Shown: in pieces, positions 37,122 through 46,599 of the stretch
How positions within the stretch are numbered: the first letter of the stretch is position 1
How the letters are laid out: the number at the start of each line of letters is the position of its first letter
From: CALIZF01 sp046292445
Lineage (GTDB): Bacteria; Pseudomonadota; Alphaproteobacteria; Rhodobacterales; Rhodobacteraceae
Reading direction: 5' to 3'
DNA length: 64,000 nucleotides
Assembly (NCBI GenBank): GCA_046292445.1
Contig: JBKBQT010000010.1
Coordinates: forward strand, 1 to 64,000
The notes under the pieces: generated by a model
The model's database searches: none
Seen by the model: the letters and a program-made list of their open reading frames with translations, nothing else
What the model was told of the DNA's origin: nothing
Translations under genes and position numbers: made by a program

Positions 37122-38291
37122 TCAGTAGGGCAGGCCGGTGTAGTTTTCGGCCATCGCCATCTGCGCCGCTTCAGATGTGCGCAGGTAGGCGAGTTCGGCA
37201 TCCTGCATCCGCCGCTCGTAGGCGTTATGCTCGGGGAAACGGTGCATCATCGTGGTCAGCGACCAGGAGAAGCGCATCGCCCGCCAGACCCGATCGAGCG
37301 CGCGGGCGGAATAGGCGTCGATCCCGGCATCGCTGCCGCGACGGTAATGCGCCTCGAGCGCCTCGGAGAGGTAAAGGACATCCCCGACCGCAAGGTTGAG
37401 GCCCTTGGCCCCGGTCGGCGGCACGATATGCGCTGCGTCCCCGCAAAGAAACAGCCGTCCCCAGCGCATCGGCTCGGCCACGTAGCTGCGCAGGGGGGCG
37501 ATGGATTTCTCGATCGACGGGCCGGTTTCCAGCGCCGTCGCCGCCTCGGCGGGCAGGCGCGCGGCGAGTTCGGTCCAGAACGCCGCGTCGGGCCAGTCCT
37601 CGACGCGGCTCGTCAGCGGCACCTGGATGTAGTGACGCGACAGCCGCGGGTTGCGCATCGAGCAGAGGGCAAAGCCGCGGGCGTGGCTGGCATAGATCAG
37701 CTCGTCCGCCACCGGCGCGGTGCGCGACAGGATGCCGAGCCAGCCGAAGGGATAGACCTTCTCGTATTCCCGCAGGACATCTGCGGGTATCGCGCCCCGG
37801 CTGACCCCGTGGAACCCGTCGCATCCGGCCACGAAATCGCAGGTCAGTTCGCGCGGCGTCCCGTTCTCGGTCCAGGTCACGCGAGGCTGGCCAGAGGTCA
37901 GGTCGTGCAGCGCCACATCGGCAGCGTCGTGGATGATCGTCGCGCCGATCGCGTCCTGCGCGGCGTAGAGGTCGCGCGTCACCTCGGTCTGGCCATAGAC
38001 CATGACCGACCGGCCGACCGCCGCCCGGAAATCGACGCGGAACATCGCGCCGTCGCTCGCCAGCCAGCAGCCGTCATGCGCATGCCCTTCGCGGTCCATG
38101 CGCGCGCCCGCGCCGCTGTCGCGCAGCACCTCGACCGTGCCCCATTCGAGCACGCCGGCCCGGATGCGGCCAAGGACGTAATCGCGGCTTTTCCGCTCCA
38201 GCACCACCGTGGCGATACCCGCCCGGTTGAGCCTCTGGGACAGCAAGAGGCCCGAGGGCCCGCCGCCGATGATGGCCACCTGTGTCCGCAT
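37122..38291 (-). CDS. pobA: 4-hydroxybenzoate 3-monooxygenase
   Basis: This 389-aa FAD-dependent aromatic hydroxylase has the expected PobA length. It has the N-terminal GxGxxG (AIIGGGPSGLLLS), the RIRAGVLEWGTVEVLRD substrate/FAD segment, the CDGFHGVSRG DG motif and LCGDAAHIVPPTGAKGLN (GD motif). It converts 4-hydroxybenzoate to protocatechuate with NADPH and O2. The ATG at 38291 follows GGGAAGGGG. The gene is divergent from an AraC-type regulator, as in known pobA-pobR pairs. No protocatechuate ring-cleavage genes are in the window. Confidence 0.94.
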   Translation of the reverse strand: MRTQVAIIGGGPSGLLLSQRLNRAGIATVVLERKSRDYVLGRIRAGVLEWGTVEVLRDSGAGARMDREGHAHDGCWLASDGAMFRVDFRAAVGRSVMVYGQTEVTRDLYAAQDAIGATIIHDAADVALHDLTSGQPRVTWTENGTPRELTCDFVAGCDGFHGVSRGAIPADVLREYEKVYPFGWLGILSRTAPVADELIYASHARGFALCSMRNPRLSRHYIQVPLTSRVEDWPDAAFWTELAARLPAEAATALETGPSIEKSIAPLRSYVAEPMRWGRLFLCGDAAHIVPPTGAKGLNLAVGDVLYLSEALEAHYRRGSDAGIDAYSARALDRVWRAMRFSWSLTTMMHRFPEHNAYERRMQDAELAYLRTSEAAQMAMAENYTGLPY

Positions 38292-38382
38292 CCCCGCCCC
38301 TTCCCGATCAGAGCCGCAGGCATGCGGCATCCGGCACCGGCCGGGAATGGACGCAGCGGGCAAGGTCTGGCACAAATCGGAC

Positions 38383-39237
38383 ATGGACGATCCGGCAAAG
38401 CCCATCCCGGCGTGGCAGCTCTATGGCGAGACCCGGGCCTTTCCCGACCTTCTGCATGTCGAGCGCATCGTCGATCGGGCGGCCGGGCTCGACTGGCGCA
38501 TCGCGCCGCACCGGCATATCCACCTGCACCAGATCTTCCTGCTGGTGTCCGGTGCGGTGGCGATGACCGTGGACGGCGCGCCGCTTGATGCCGCGCCGCC
38601 CGTCATCATCAACCTGCCGCCCGGCGTGGCCCACGGGTTCCGCTTTGCGGCCGGGACCGACGGCTATGTGCTCACGCTGCCGGCCAGCGGCTTTGCCGAT
38701 CTGTTCGGCCCCGGCGCGGAAACCGCCCCCGGCCTCGCCCGCCCATTCGCTGCCCCCGCGCCGCAGGACGCGGCGGCGCGGTTCGCGGCGATGCTGGACG
38801 AACACGGGCAGCGGGCCGTCTTTCGCGCCACACGCCTGCGGGCAGCCGCGCTCGACATCGGCGGCATGGCGGCGCGGGCCGCGGGTGCGCCCGACGGCGC
38901 GCAGGCGGCGCGGGGCGATCCGCGGGTGCAGCGGCTCGCCGCGCTGATCGCCGAACGGTGCCGCGACGGCTGGACGGTGGCCGATTATGCCCGCGCGCTT
39001 GCCCTGTCGCCACGCCATCTCAGCCGCCTGTGCCGGGCCGAAACCGGCCAGCCGGCGCAGGCGATGATCGCGGCGGCGACGATCCGCGCGGCCTGCAGCC
39101 TGCTGGTCTATACCCGCATGACGGTGGCCGAGGTCGGCTATGCGACCGGGTTCGACGACCCGGCCTATTTCTCGCGCGCGTTCCGGCGCCACATGGGCCT
39201 GTCGCCGGGCGCCTATCGCGCCCGGTTCGACGGCTGA
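38383..39237 (+). CDS. pobR: AraC-family regulator, probable PobR
   Basis: This protein of about 284 aa has an N-terminal cupin-type sensor domain (RIAPHRHIHLHQIFLLVSG, NLPPGVAHGFRF) and a C-terminal AraC double helix-turn-helix (WTVADYARALALSPRHLSRLCRA, then VAEVGYATGFDDPAYFSRAFRR split). AraC-type PobR proteins activate pobA with 4-hydroxybenzoate, and this gene is divergent from pobA with about 90 bp between them. The ATG at 38383 gives the usual short N-terminus before PAWQLYGE; an in-frame ATG at 38347 is an alternative. Confidence 0.82.
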   Translation: MDDPAKPIPAWQLYGETRAFPDLLHVERIVDRAAGLDWRIAPHRHIHLHQIFLLVSGAVAMTVDGAPLDAAPPVIINLPPGVAHGFRFAAGTDGYVLTLPASGFADLFGPGAETAPGLARPFAAPAPQDAAARFAAMLDEHGQRAVFRATRLRAAALDIGGMAARAAGAPDGAQAARGDPRVQRLAALIAERCRDGWTVADYARALALSPRHLSRLCRAETGQPAQAMIAAATIRAACSLLVYTRMTVAEVGYATGFDDPAYFSRAFRRHMGLSPGAYRARFDG

Positions 39238-39240
39238 GCG

Positions 39241-40752
39241 CTATTCGGCCGCCTGCGCCAGGACGCGCGGCGCCGGTGACGCGTCGATCCGGCGGCGCAG
39301 ATCGCGCGCCACGCGGGCATAGGCGGCGGGCCTGACGGGAAGCTGCCATTCCATGAACCGCTGCATCGCCGGGATCGGCAGGCGCAGATCCTCGAGCAAC
39401 TCGTCGATCTGGTGCATCGAGAACGGGATGATGTTGGTGCCGCGGGCATGTTTGCCCTCGGTCCGCTCCTCCATCCAGCGCAGGCGGCGGTCGGTGGCGG
39501 CGATGCGTTCGGCCTCGGGCGGCAGCGCCAGATCGCCGGCGATATGGGCGGCGATCCACAGCCCCCCCATCTCGGCCGAGAGCGGCGAGAAGAACGACGA
39601 GTTGTAGCCGTTGAACGCAAGGTTCGGCACGCCGGGCGGCAGGATGTGGCGATAGAGGCGGAAGTTGCCGCGATCGTCCATGATCCGCGCCTGCGTTTCG
39701 GCATCGAGGAACGGCACCTCCTGCCGCCAGCCGGTGCCGCAGATCACGATATCGGCGGGCAGGCGCGTGCCGTCGGACAGATAGGCGACGCGAACCCCGT
39801 CCTCGACCGCCAGCCGGCCAATCTGCGCATCGCGCGCGACCTTGATGCGTCCCGTTTCCACCATGTCGAAGAACCCGTCGGTCACAAGGCTCACGGTGCT
39901 GCGGGCGATCCGCTCGAAGCTGCCCTCGGGCATCACGCCGCGCTGTTTCAGCTTGAGCTGCCGCGCGATGACGCCCTGCACCGAGCCGATCATGCCGTTG
40001 CGCAGGCCCTTGCCGGCGCCGTGCATGAAGGCCTCGAAACCCTTCAGCTCGATATAGGGAAACAGCGCCTCGCCCATGCGGGTGAGGAAGAGATACTTGT
40101 AGTTGAGCGCGTTCATCAGCCGCTTGGGCATCTTCCAGATGAGTTCGCGCACAACGACCGTGACCTGCGCCGCCACGGGGGCCAGCGCCGCGGCGACGTC
40201 GCAGGATGATTTGCCATAGCCGACGACAAGGATGTGCTTGCCGCGCGCCGCGTCGAGATCGAGGAATTCCGACGAATGGCAGACCGTCCCGCCCGCTGCC
40301 CCGAACGCCTCGGCGCCGTCGAATTTCGGCACGGCGGGGGTCGAGAAGATGCCGTTGCAGACCACCAGCCAATCAAAGGCCTTGGTCGTCTCGCCGCCCC
40401 TGCCCGTCGCCGTGACGGTCCAGCGCCCCGCCGCATCCTGTCGCGCATGGGTCACGGCAGTGTCGAGCCGGATCAGCGGCATCAGGTCGAACTTTTCCGC
40501 GAAAGATTGCAAATAGGCTTGCACCTGCTGCCCGGAGGGCCATTCGGGATAGTCTTTCGGCATCGGAAAGTCGGACAAGTGATAGGTGTCCTTGCCGTTC
40601 TGGGTGGACACGCCGGGGTAGAGGCGGGTCTTGCTCCAGACCCCGCCGACATCCGGGGCCTTTTCGAACACGGTCACGTCATGGCCGAAATCCCGAAGCG
40701 TCCGGGCCGTTGTCAGGCCGGCGAACCCGGCCCCGATGATGGCGATGCGCAT
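39241..40752 (-). CDS. Flavin-containing monooxygenase (FMO/Baeyer-Villiger superfamily)
   Basis: This 503-aa NAD(P)H/FAD monooxygenase has an FAD-binding start (IAIIGAGFAGLTTARTL), an FMO-type segment GGTVCHSSEF (pattern GxxxHxxxF), the second dinucleotide motif VVGYGKSSCDVA and the C-terminal CGTGWRQEVPFLD element. It should oxygenate a soft nucleophile or perform a Baeyer-Villiger reaction on a ketone; which one cannot be decided from the motifs alone. The start at 40752 follows AAAGGGAG. It lies 19 bp downstream of an SDR gene, and the pair probably acts as alcohol dehydrogenase plus oxygenase under the divergent AraC regulator. Confidence 0.85.
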   Translation of the reverse strand: MRIAIIGAGFAGLTTARTLRDFGHDVTVFEKAPDVGGVWSKTRLYPGVSTQNGKDTYHLSDFPMPKDYPEWPSGQQVQAYLQSFAEKFDLMPLIRLDTAVTHARQDAAGRWTVTATGRGGETTKAFDWLVVCNGIFSTPAVPKFDGAEAFGAAGGTVCHSSEFLDLDAARGKHILVVGYGKSSCDVAAALAPVAAQVTVVVRELIWKMPKRLMNALNYKYLFLTRMGEALFPYIELKGFEAFMHGAGKGLRNGMIGSVQGVIARQLKLKQRGVMPEGSFERIARSTVSLVTDGFFDMVETGRIKVARDAQIGRLAVEDGVRVAYLSDGTRLPADIVICGTGWRQEVPFLDAETQARIMDDRGNFRLYRHILPPGVPNLAFNGYNSSFFSPLSAEMGGLWIAAHIAGDLALPPEAERIAATDRRLRWMEERTEGKHARGTNIIPFSMHQIDELLEDLRLPIPAMQRFMEWQLPVRPAAYARVARDLRRRIDASPAPRVLAQAAE

Positions 40753-40771
40753 GGTCGTCTCCCTTTGGGTT

Positions 40772-41548
40772 TCAGGACATCAGAAGGGGGATGGCGGGGT
40801 CGGCCCGTTCCGGGCCCATGGCGGTATAGCCGCCATCGACGCGGATATCGGTGCCGGTGATGAAGGCCGCCTCGTCCGAGCAGAGGAACAGGACGGCCGA
40901 CGCCACCTCCTCGGGGTGGCCGGTGCGGCCGAGCAGGTGAAAGGGCGCGGCGACCCGGTCGGTCTTGGCGCGGTCGCCCCCGGTGAGCTGATCCATGATG
41001 TTCGACCAGGTCCAGCCGGGGCTGACCGCATTCACCCGGATGCCCTCGGGGGCGAGGTCCATCGCCTGGTTGCGCGTCAGTTGCAGGATCGCGGCCTTGG
41101 ACACCGGGTAGAGCCAGCGGCCCGTCTGCGCCACCCGCGACGAGATCGACCCGAAGTTGACGATGGCGCCGCGGTTGCGCGCCAGTTCAGCCCGCGCCGC
41201 TTGCATCAGCATGACCGACCCGACCACGTTGACATCGAAGCTTTCGAGCCATTCGGCCCGTGTCGAGGCCGCGCCGTTGTCGAGGTAGGAACAGGCGACG
41301 TTCACCAGAAAGTCGATCCGCCCGAAGGCGGCCGTCGTCGCCGCCACCAGCGCCGCGATCTGCGCATCGTCGCGCAGGTCGCACAGGGTAAATCCGACGC
41401 CGTCCCGAACCATCGCCGCGCCCGCCTCGGCGTTGATGTCGGCGACCATCACCCGCGTGCCGGCCGCGCGGAACGCATCGACCACCGCCTGCCCGATCCT
41501 TGTCGCCCCGCCCGGCACGATCGCCACTTTTCCGTCCAGACCGCGCAT
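40772..41548 (-). CDS. Short-chain dehydrogenase/reductase
   Basis: This 258-aa classical SDR has a nucleotide motif GGATRIGQAV (TGxxxGxG variant starting with PGG), the VNVACSYLDN stretch in place of NNAG, catalytic Ser in SISSR and YPVSK (Tyr-x3-Lys), and the C-terminal DIRVDGGYTAMGP. The NNAG change to NVAC and the Pro before GG are departures from the consensus. The ATG at 41548 begins the typical MRGLDGKVAIV sequence; upstream codons of the longer frame are not family-like. It is co-directional with the FMO gene. Confidence 0.88.
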   Translation of the reverse strand: MRGLDGKVAIVPGGATRIGQAVVDAFRAAGTRVMVADINAEAGAAMVRDGVGFTLCDLRDDAQIAALVAATTAAFGRIDFLVNVACSYLDNGAASTRAEWLESFDVNVVGSVMLMQAARAELARNRGAIVNFGSISSRVAQTGRWLYPVSKAAILQLTRNQAMDLAPEGIRVNAVSPGWTWSNIMDQLTGGDRAKTDRVAAPFHLLGRTGHPEEVASAVLFLCSDEAAFITGTDIRVDGGYTAMGPERADPAIPLLMS

Positions 41549-41678
41549 GCGCCCCCCCCCTGCCGTTGCTGCGAATTTGAAAGGATTGTGACAGGCCGGG
41601 ACGGCTGCGCTATCCTTCGGGCGCACGGAATGTCCGGGGCGCGCACGAATCGCCCCGTTCCGCGCGCTGCGAGGGCCG

Positions 41679-42653
41679 ATGCTACCGGGACCGGTTCCGA
41701 CACCGCTGCGGGATTATGCGCTGTTCCGGTCGCGCGACCTCGACGAGGCGCGCGAGCGGGTGGCGGCGGTGTTCTGCCCCCACCGGCTCGAAACCGTCGC
41801 CGAGCGCCGCCTGTTCGATGCGCGCCAGCATCACCTCGGGGGCGAGCGGCTGTCGCTCAACTACATCGAATACGGCGCGCGCACGCTGATCGCGCCGGGC
41901 GAGCTGGGCAGTTTCTACCTCGTGCAGATCCCGCTGACCGGCGGGGCCGCGATCACCAACGGGACCGACCGCTACGACAGCACGCCCGACCGCGCCGCCG
42001 TCCTCAACCCGCATCTGCCGACATCGATGGTCTGGGCCGAGGGCACGCGGCAGGTTCTGGTGCAGATCGACCGGGCGGCGCTGCAGGCCCATGCGGCCGG
42101 GCTGATGGCGGCGCGGCCCGATGTGCCGGTGACGTTCCGCGGCGGGCTCGACCTTCGTGCGCCGGCCGGGGCGGCGCTTCGGCGGTTCGTGCTGTGGCTG
42201 GTGGCCGAGGCGGACGCAGGCCGCCCGCCCATCGGGCCCGGGCTGATGGCCCGGGCGGTCGAGGGCGCCGTGCTGTCGGGCCTGTTGGAGGCGATGGGGC
42301 CGCCCGGCCCCGCGGCGCCGGCCCTGCCGCGCCATCTACGCAGCGCCGAGGCGTTCATCGCCGCCCATCTCGACCAACCCATCGGGACCGAGGATATCGC
42401 CCGCGCGGCCGGGGTCAGCGCCCGCGGGCTGCAGGCCGCGTTCCGCGCCCATCGCGGCACCACGCCGCTCGGTTTCTGGCGCGACATGCGGCTCGACCGC
42501 GCGCGCGCCGATCTGGCCGCGGGCGTGCCGGGCACAACGGTGACGGACGTGGCGCTGCGCTGGGGGTTCCAGCATTTCGGCCGTTTCGCCGAAATCTACC
42601 GCGCCCGGTTCGGCGAAACCCCGCGCGACACGCTGCGCCGCGCGGGGGGATAG
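41679..42653 (+). CDS. AraC-family transcriptional regulator (AraC-binding-like sensor domain)
   Basis: This 324-aa protein has an N-terminal AraC_binding_2-type domain (residues about 20-190) and a C-terminal AraC helix-turn-helix pair (IGTEDIARAAGVSARGLQAAFRAHRG, then VTDVALRWGFQHFGRFAEIYRARFG split). A GAGGG site precedes the ATG. It is divergent from the SDR-FMO pair and is the best candidate for its activator. The effector is unknown. Confidence 0.85.
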   Translation: MLPGPVPTPLRDYALFRSRDLDEARERVAAVFCPHRLETVAERRLFDARQHHLGGERLSLNYIEYGARTLIAPGELGSFYLVQIPLTGGAAITNGTDRYDSTPDRAAVLNPHLPTSMVWAEGTRQVLVQIDRAALQAHAAGLMAARPDVPVTFRGGLDLRAPAGAALRRFVLWLVAEADAGRPPIGPGLMARAVEGAVLSGLLEAMGPPGPAAPALPRHLRSAEAFIAAHLDQPIGTEDIARAAGVSARGLQAAFRAHRGTTPLGFWRDMRLDRARADLAAGVPGTTVTDVALRWGFQHFGRFAEIYRARFGETPRDTLRRAGG

Positions 42654-42684
42654 GCGGGCAGCCCTGCCGGCAGGGCCACCCGCC
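42653..42684. repeat. Imperfect GCCCTGC-CG-GCAGGGC palindrome (REP-like copy)
   Basis: Left arm 42653-42667 and right arm 42670-42684 pair with two mismatches around a 2-nt centre. The core AGCCCTGC/GCAGGGCC is shared with the palindrome after xylF and the one inside the biotin carrier gene. The element overlaps the last base of the AraC stop codon and lies upstream of typA, so it may act at the transcript end. Confidence 0.6.
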
Positions 42685-42752
42685 CGCCCCGACCCGCTGG
42701 CCAAACCCGCGCGGATCGTCTATCGCGGCAGCGCAGCATCAGGGGCACCGGC

Positions 42753-44573
42753 ATGGACATCCGCAACATCGCGATCATCGCGCACGTCGACCATGGCAAG
42801 ACCACGCTGGTGGATGAGCTCTTGAAACAGTCGGGCACCTACCGCGAGGGGCAGGCGACGACCGAACGGGCGATGGACAGCAACGATATCGAGCGTGAGC
42901 GGGGGATCACCATCCTGGCCAAGGCGACGTCGGTCGAATGGAAAGGCGTGCGGATCAACATCGTCGATACCCCCGGCCATGCCGATTTCGGCGGCGAGGT
43001 GGAACGGATCCTGAGCATGGTCGACGGCGTGTGCCTGCTGGTCGATGCCGCCGAGGGGCCGATGCCGCAGACGAAATTCGTGCTGGCCAAGGCGCTGGCG
43101 CTGAACCTGCGCCCCATCGTCGTGCTCAACAAGGTGGACAAGCCCGATGCCGAACCCGACCGCGCGCTCAACGAGGTGTTCGACCTGTTCGCCAATCTCG
43201 GCGCAACGGATGCGCAGCTCGATTTCCCCCATGTCTATGCCTCGGGCCGCAGCGGCTGGGCGGACCTAGAGCTCGACGGGCCGCGCAAGGATCTGTCGGC
43301 CCTGTTCGACCTGATCGTGCAGCATGTCGAGCCGCCGAGGCAGCTTGCCCGCGCGGACGAGCCGTTCCGCATGCTGGCCACCACGCTCGGGTCCGATCCG
43401 TTCATCGGGCGCATCCTGACCGGGCGCGTGGAATCGGGCCGGGTAACGGTGGGCGAGACGCTCAAGGCCCTCTCGCGCACCGGCGAGCGGATCGAGACGT
43501 TCCGGGTGACCAAGGTGCTCGCCTTCCGCGGCCTCAACCAGACCGCCATCGACGAGGCGCTGGCGGGCGACATCGTCACGCTGGCCGGCATGAGCAAGGC
43601 AACCGTGGCCGACACGCTCTGCGCGCCCGAGATCGAGGTGGCCCTGCCCGCCCAGCCGATCGACCCGCCGACGATCAGCGTCACCTTCGGCATCAACGAC
43701 AGCCCGCTCGCGGGCCGCGACGGCACCAAGGTGCAGAGCCGCGTGATCCGCGAGCGGCTGATGAAGGAGGCGGAATCGAACGTCGCGATCAAGGTTGAGG
43801 ACACGCCGGGGGGCGAGGCCTTCATCGTCTCGGGCCGGGGCGAGTTGCAGATGGGCGTGCTGATCGAGAACATGCGCCGCGAGGGGTTCGAGCTGTCCAT
43901 CAGCCGGCCGCGCGTGATCTTCCGCGAGGAAGGGAACGTGCGGCTCGAACCGATCGAAGAGGTCATCATCGACGTCGATGACGAATTCACCGGCGCCGTG
44001 ATCGACAAGCTGACGGGCGAGCGGCGCGGCGATCTGGTCGAGATGAAACCGGCCGGGGTCGGCAAGACGCGCATCGTCGCGCATGTGCCCTCACGCGGCC
44101 TGATCGGCTATCACGGGCAGTTCCTGACCGACACCCGCGGCACGGGCGTTCTCAACCGTATCTTCCACGACTGGGCACCTTACAAGGGACCCATCCAGGG
44201 CCGACGCCAGGGCGTGCTGATCTCGATGGAGAACGGCGTTTCGGTCGCCTACGCGCTCTGGAACCTCGAGGAACGCGGCAAGATGTTCATCGGCGCGCAG
44301 GAACAGGTTTATGAGGGGATGATCATCGGCGAGCATTCCCGCGACAACGACCTCGAGGTGAACCCGCTCAAGGGCAAGAAGCTCACCAACGTGCGTGCCA
44401 GCGGATCGGACGAGGCGGTGCGGCTGACGCCCCCCGTGCGCATGAGTCTCGAGGCCGCCATCGCCTATATCGACGACGACGAACTCGTCGAGGTGACGCC
44501 CAAGATCATCCGCCTGCGCAAGCGCCATCTCGACGCGAACGAACGCAAGCGGCAGTCGCGCGCGGCGGGCTGA
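42753..44573 (+). CDS. typA: Ribosome-associated GTPase TypA/BipA
   Basis: This 606-aa translational GTPase has G1 AHVDHGKTT, switch I ERERGITI, G3 DTPGHADFGGE and G4 NKVDKPDA. EF-G-like domains III and V and the TypA-specific C-terminal domain (RTPPVRMSLEAAIAYIDDDELVEVTPKIIRLRKR region) follow. It binds the ribosome and supports assembly and stress adaptation. It is a single gene, with REP-like sequence upstream. It is full length and unremarkable. Confidence 0.97.
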   Translation: MDIRNIAIIAHVDHGKTTLVDELLKQSGTYREGQATTERAMDSNDIERERGITILAKATSVEWKGVRINIVDTPGHADFGGEVERILSMVDGVCLLVDAAEGPMPQTKFVLAKALALNLRPIVVLNKVDKPDAEPDRALNEVFDLFANLGATDAQLDFPHVYASGRSGWADLELDGPRKDLSALFDLIVQHVEPPRQLARADEPFRMLATTLGSDPFIGRILTGRVESGRVTVGETLKALSRTGERIETFRVTKVLAFRGLNQTAIDEALAGDIVTLAGMSKATVADTLCAPEIEVALPAQPIDPPTISVTFGINDSPLAGRDGTKVQSRVIRERLMKEAESNVAIKVEDTPGGEAFIVSGRGELQMGVLIENMRREGFELSISRPRVIFREEGNVRLEPIEEVIIDVDDEFTGAVIDKLTGERRGDLVEMKPAGVGKTRIVAHVPSRGLIGYHGQFLTDTRGTGVLNRIFHDWAPYKGPIQGRRQGVLISMENGVSVAYALWNLEERGKMFIGAQEQVYEGMIIGEHSRDNDLEVNPLKGKKLTNVRASGSDEAVRLTPPVRMSLEAAIAYIDDDELVEVTPKIIRLRKRHLDANERKRQSRAAG

Positions 44574-44654
44574 ACCGCGCGTGGCGGGCTGGACCGCCGC
44601 CCCCGGGCAGGGGTCCGCGCGTCCGTCGGCGGTGCGGCAGGGGCGCCGCGCGGC

Positions 44655-45689
44655 TCAGCCCCCCGGCCGGATGAGCACCTTGACCTGCGTCGTCGGGCTG
44701 CGCAGGGCCTCGAACGCCTCCGGCAGATCCTCCAGCCCCACGACATCCGTCACCATCGGCGCCGCATCGATCCGGCCCGAGGCCAGCGCGTCGAGGACGA
44801 TGGCGAAATCCTCATCGTGATAGCCGAGGATGAACTGCAGATCGATTTCCTTGAGGATGCCGCTGATCGGCACGATCGTGTCGGGGTTCATCAGCACGCC
44901 GACCACCACGATCTGCCCGCGCGGGCGGCTCGCCTCAATGCAGATCTGGATCAGGCCCGGCGCCCCGACGCATTCGAAGATCACATCCGGCGGCGCGCCT
45001 GCAGCTTCGGCAAAGGCGGCGGCAAGGTTTTCCGGCGCGGCCAGCGTCGCGGTCGCCCCCATCCGGGCTGCAATCGCGCGCCGGGTGTCGTTGCGCTCGC
45101 TCACGACCACTGCCCGGGCCCCCGCGGCGCGGGCGAAGGCGGTGACCGACAGCCCGATCGGCCCGGCCCCGATCACCAGCACGCGCGAGCCGAGCCCGAC
45201 GCGCGACACCCGCACCGCATGCAGGCCGACTGCGAGCGGCTCGACCAGCGCGCCCTGCTGCATGGACACCGCGTCCGGCAGCCGCACGACCTGCCGCGCG
45301 CCGACCGCGATCATCTCGGCATAGGCCCCCGGCACATCGACCGCGAGGCCGGTGATCCGGTTCTGCGGGCAGAGGATGCCGAGCGCATCCTTGCACGCCC
45401 CGAGCGCCTGGCACGCCGGATCGGCGCAGGCATTGACCGGCACCGCCGTCACCCGGTCGCCGGGTGCGAAGGCGGGATCGCGGCTTTCCACGACCTCGCC
45501 GGCGAATTCATGGCCCAAGACCGTGCCCTCGGGCACGACGAAAACACCGGGATGCGTCGCATGCAGATCCGACCCGCAGATCCCGCAGAACTCGACGCGC
45601 AACACCACCTGCCCCGCCTGCGCCACCGGGCGCTGCACGTCGCGAACGGCCAGCGGCTTGCCCAGCCCCTCGAACACGGCTGCCTTCAT
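44655..45689 (-). CDS. Zinc-dependent alcohol dehydrogenase (MDR family)
   Basis: This 344-aa medium-chain dehydrogenase has catalytic zinc ligands in CGICGSDLH (Cys38) and GHEFAGEV, and a Cys-rich structural zinc lobe (NACADPACQALGACKDALGILC spread over about 22 residues). A Rossmann motif (VLVIGAGPIGLS) is also present. It resembles 2,3-butanediol/sorbitol/threonine-type dehydrogenases that oxidise secondary alcohols with NAD+. The ATG at 45689 follows GGGAGG. It is divergent from an SDR gene across a promoter sharing ATCCTGTCCTAC with the promoter of the 60-kb operon, so it may feed a ketone into that pathway. Confidence 0.88.
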   Translation of the reverse strand: MKAAVFEGLGKPLAVRDVQRPVAQAGQVVLRVEFCGICGSDLHATHPGVFVVPEGTVLGHEFAGEVVESRDPAFAPGDRVTAVPVNACADPACQALGACKDALGILCPQNRITGLAVDVPGAYAEMIAVGARQVVRLPDAVSMQQGALVEPLAVGLHAVRVSRVGLGSRVLVIGAGPIGLSVTAFARAAGARAVVVSERNDTRRAIAARMGATATLAAPENLAAAFAEAAGAPPDVIFECVGAPGLIQICIEASRPRGQIVVVGVLMNPDTIVPISGILKEIDLQFILGYHDEDFAIVLDALASGRIDAAPMVTDVVGLEDLPEAFEALRSPTTQVKVLIRPGG

Positions 45690-45717
45690 CGTTGACCCTC
45701 CCAAAGCCGGACAGAAA

Positions 45718-45743
45718 TTGTTGTGCGATCCTGTCCTACGATC
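45718..45743. promoter_or_regulatory. Candidate operator shared with the 60.7-kb promoter
   Basis: Between the divergent dehydrogenase genes lies TTGTTGTGCGATCCTGTCCT followed by ACGATC. The 12-mer ATCCTGTCCTAC (45728-45739) recurs on the opposite strand at 60755-60766. The shape (AT-flanked, TTGTNNG...) is compatible with a GntR/FCD-type site, but no regulator gene is present to confirm it. Confidence 0.5.
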
Positions 45744-45813
45744 TAGTCTTACGCTCATTGGGCGAAGGGCGCAACAAAGCTGCGCCGGCCCGGGCAGGTC
45801 AGGGGAGGACCGG

Positions 45814-46599
45814 ATGGGACGGCTGGAGGGCAAGGTTGCGCTGATAACCGGCGCAGGGTCGGGCGTCGGGCGGGCGACGATGGCGATCTTCGCGCGCGAG
45901 GGGGCGAGGGTTCTCGGCGTGTCGCGCACGCAGTCGGCGCTGGACGAGACCCTGGCGCAGGTGCGCACGGCGGGCGGGACGGGCGCGGTGGTTGCCGCCG
46001 ACCTTGCGACCGAGGCGGGGGCGGCCGCCGCCATGGCGGGCTGCCTCGACGCCTACGGGCGGATCGACATCCTCGTGAACGCGGCGGGGGTCGGATATTC
46101 GTGGATGGCGAAATCGCCCGGCTCGATGAACGCGATCCACGATACGACACTGGAAAAGTGGAACGAGGTGATGGCGATCAACCTCACATCCTGTTTCCTG
46201 ATGTCGAGGCTTGCGGTCAACCGGATGAAGGACCAGGGCGGCGGCGGCGCGATCGTGCATGTCGCCTCGATCAGCGGATTCCAGGGCCTCGGGGCGGCGC
46301 ACACCTATTGCGCGGCCAAGGGCGGGATGATCAACCTCACCCGCGCGATGTGCGTGGCCTATGCGACGGACGGCATCCGCACGAACTGCGTCGCACCGGG
46401 CTTCATCGACACGCCGATGGTCGCCTCGGTGCTGAGCCTCTTCGACGATCCGGCGGTGGCCGATCGGCTGACCCCGATGCAGCGGCCGGGGACGCCCGAG
46501 GAAATGGCCCATGGTTGCCTCTACCTCGCCTCGGACGAAGCGAGCTATACCAACGGGTCGGTGCTGGTGATCGACGGCGGCACGACCGCGCGGCAGTAG
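45814..46599 (+). CDS. Short-chain dehydrogenase/reductase
   Basis: This 261-aa classical SDR has TGAGSGVGRAT (cofactor), NAAGVG, catalytic Ser in ASISGFQG and YCAAK (Tyr-x3-Lys), and a C-terminal SVLVIDGGTTARQ. It is an NAD(P)-dependent oxidoreductase. The ATG at 45814 is preceded by GGGGAGGACC. It is divergent from the zinc alcohol dehydrogenase and convergent with the EthD-like gene. In this locus it may oxidise a hydroxy intermediate (secondary alcohol or 3-hydroxyacyl group); the substrate is not deducible. Confidence 0.9.
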   Translation: MGRLEGKVALITGAGSGVGRATMAIFAREGARVLGVSRTQSALDETLAQVRTAGGTGAVVAADLATEAGAAAAMAGCLDAYGRIDILVNAAGVGYSWMAKSPGSMNAIHDTTLEKWNEVMAINLTSCFLMSRLAVNRMKDQGGGGAIVHVASISGFQGLGAAHTYCAAKGGMINLTRAMCVAYATDGIRTNCVAPGFIDTPMVASVLSLFDDPAVADRLTPMQRPGTPEEMAHGCLYLASDEASYTNGSVLVIDGGTTARQ

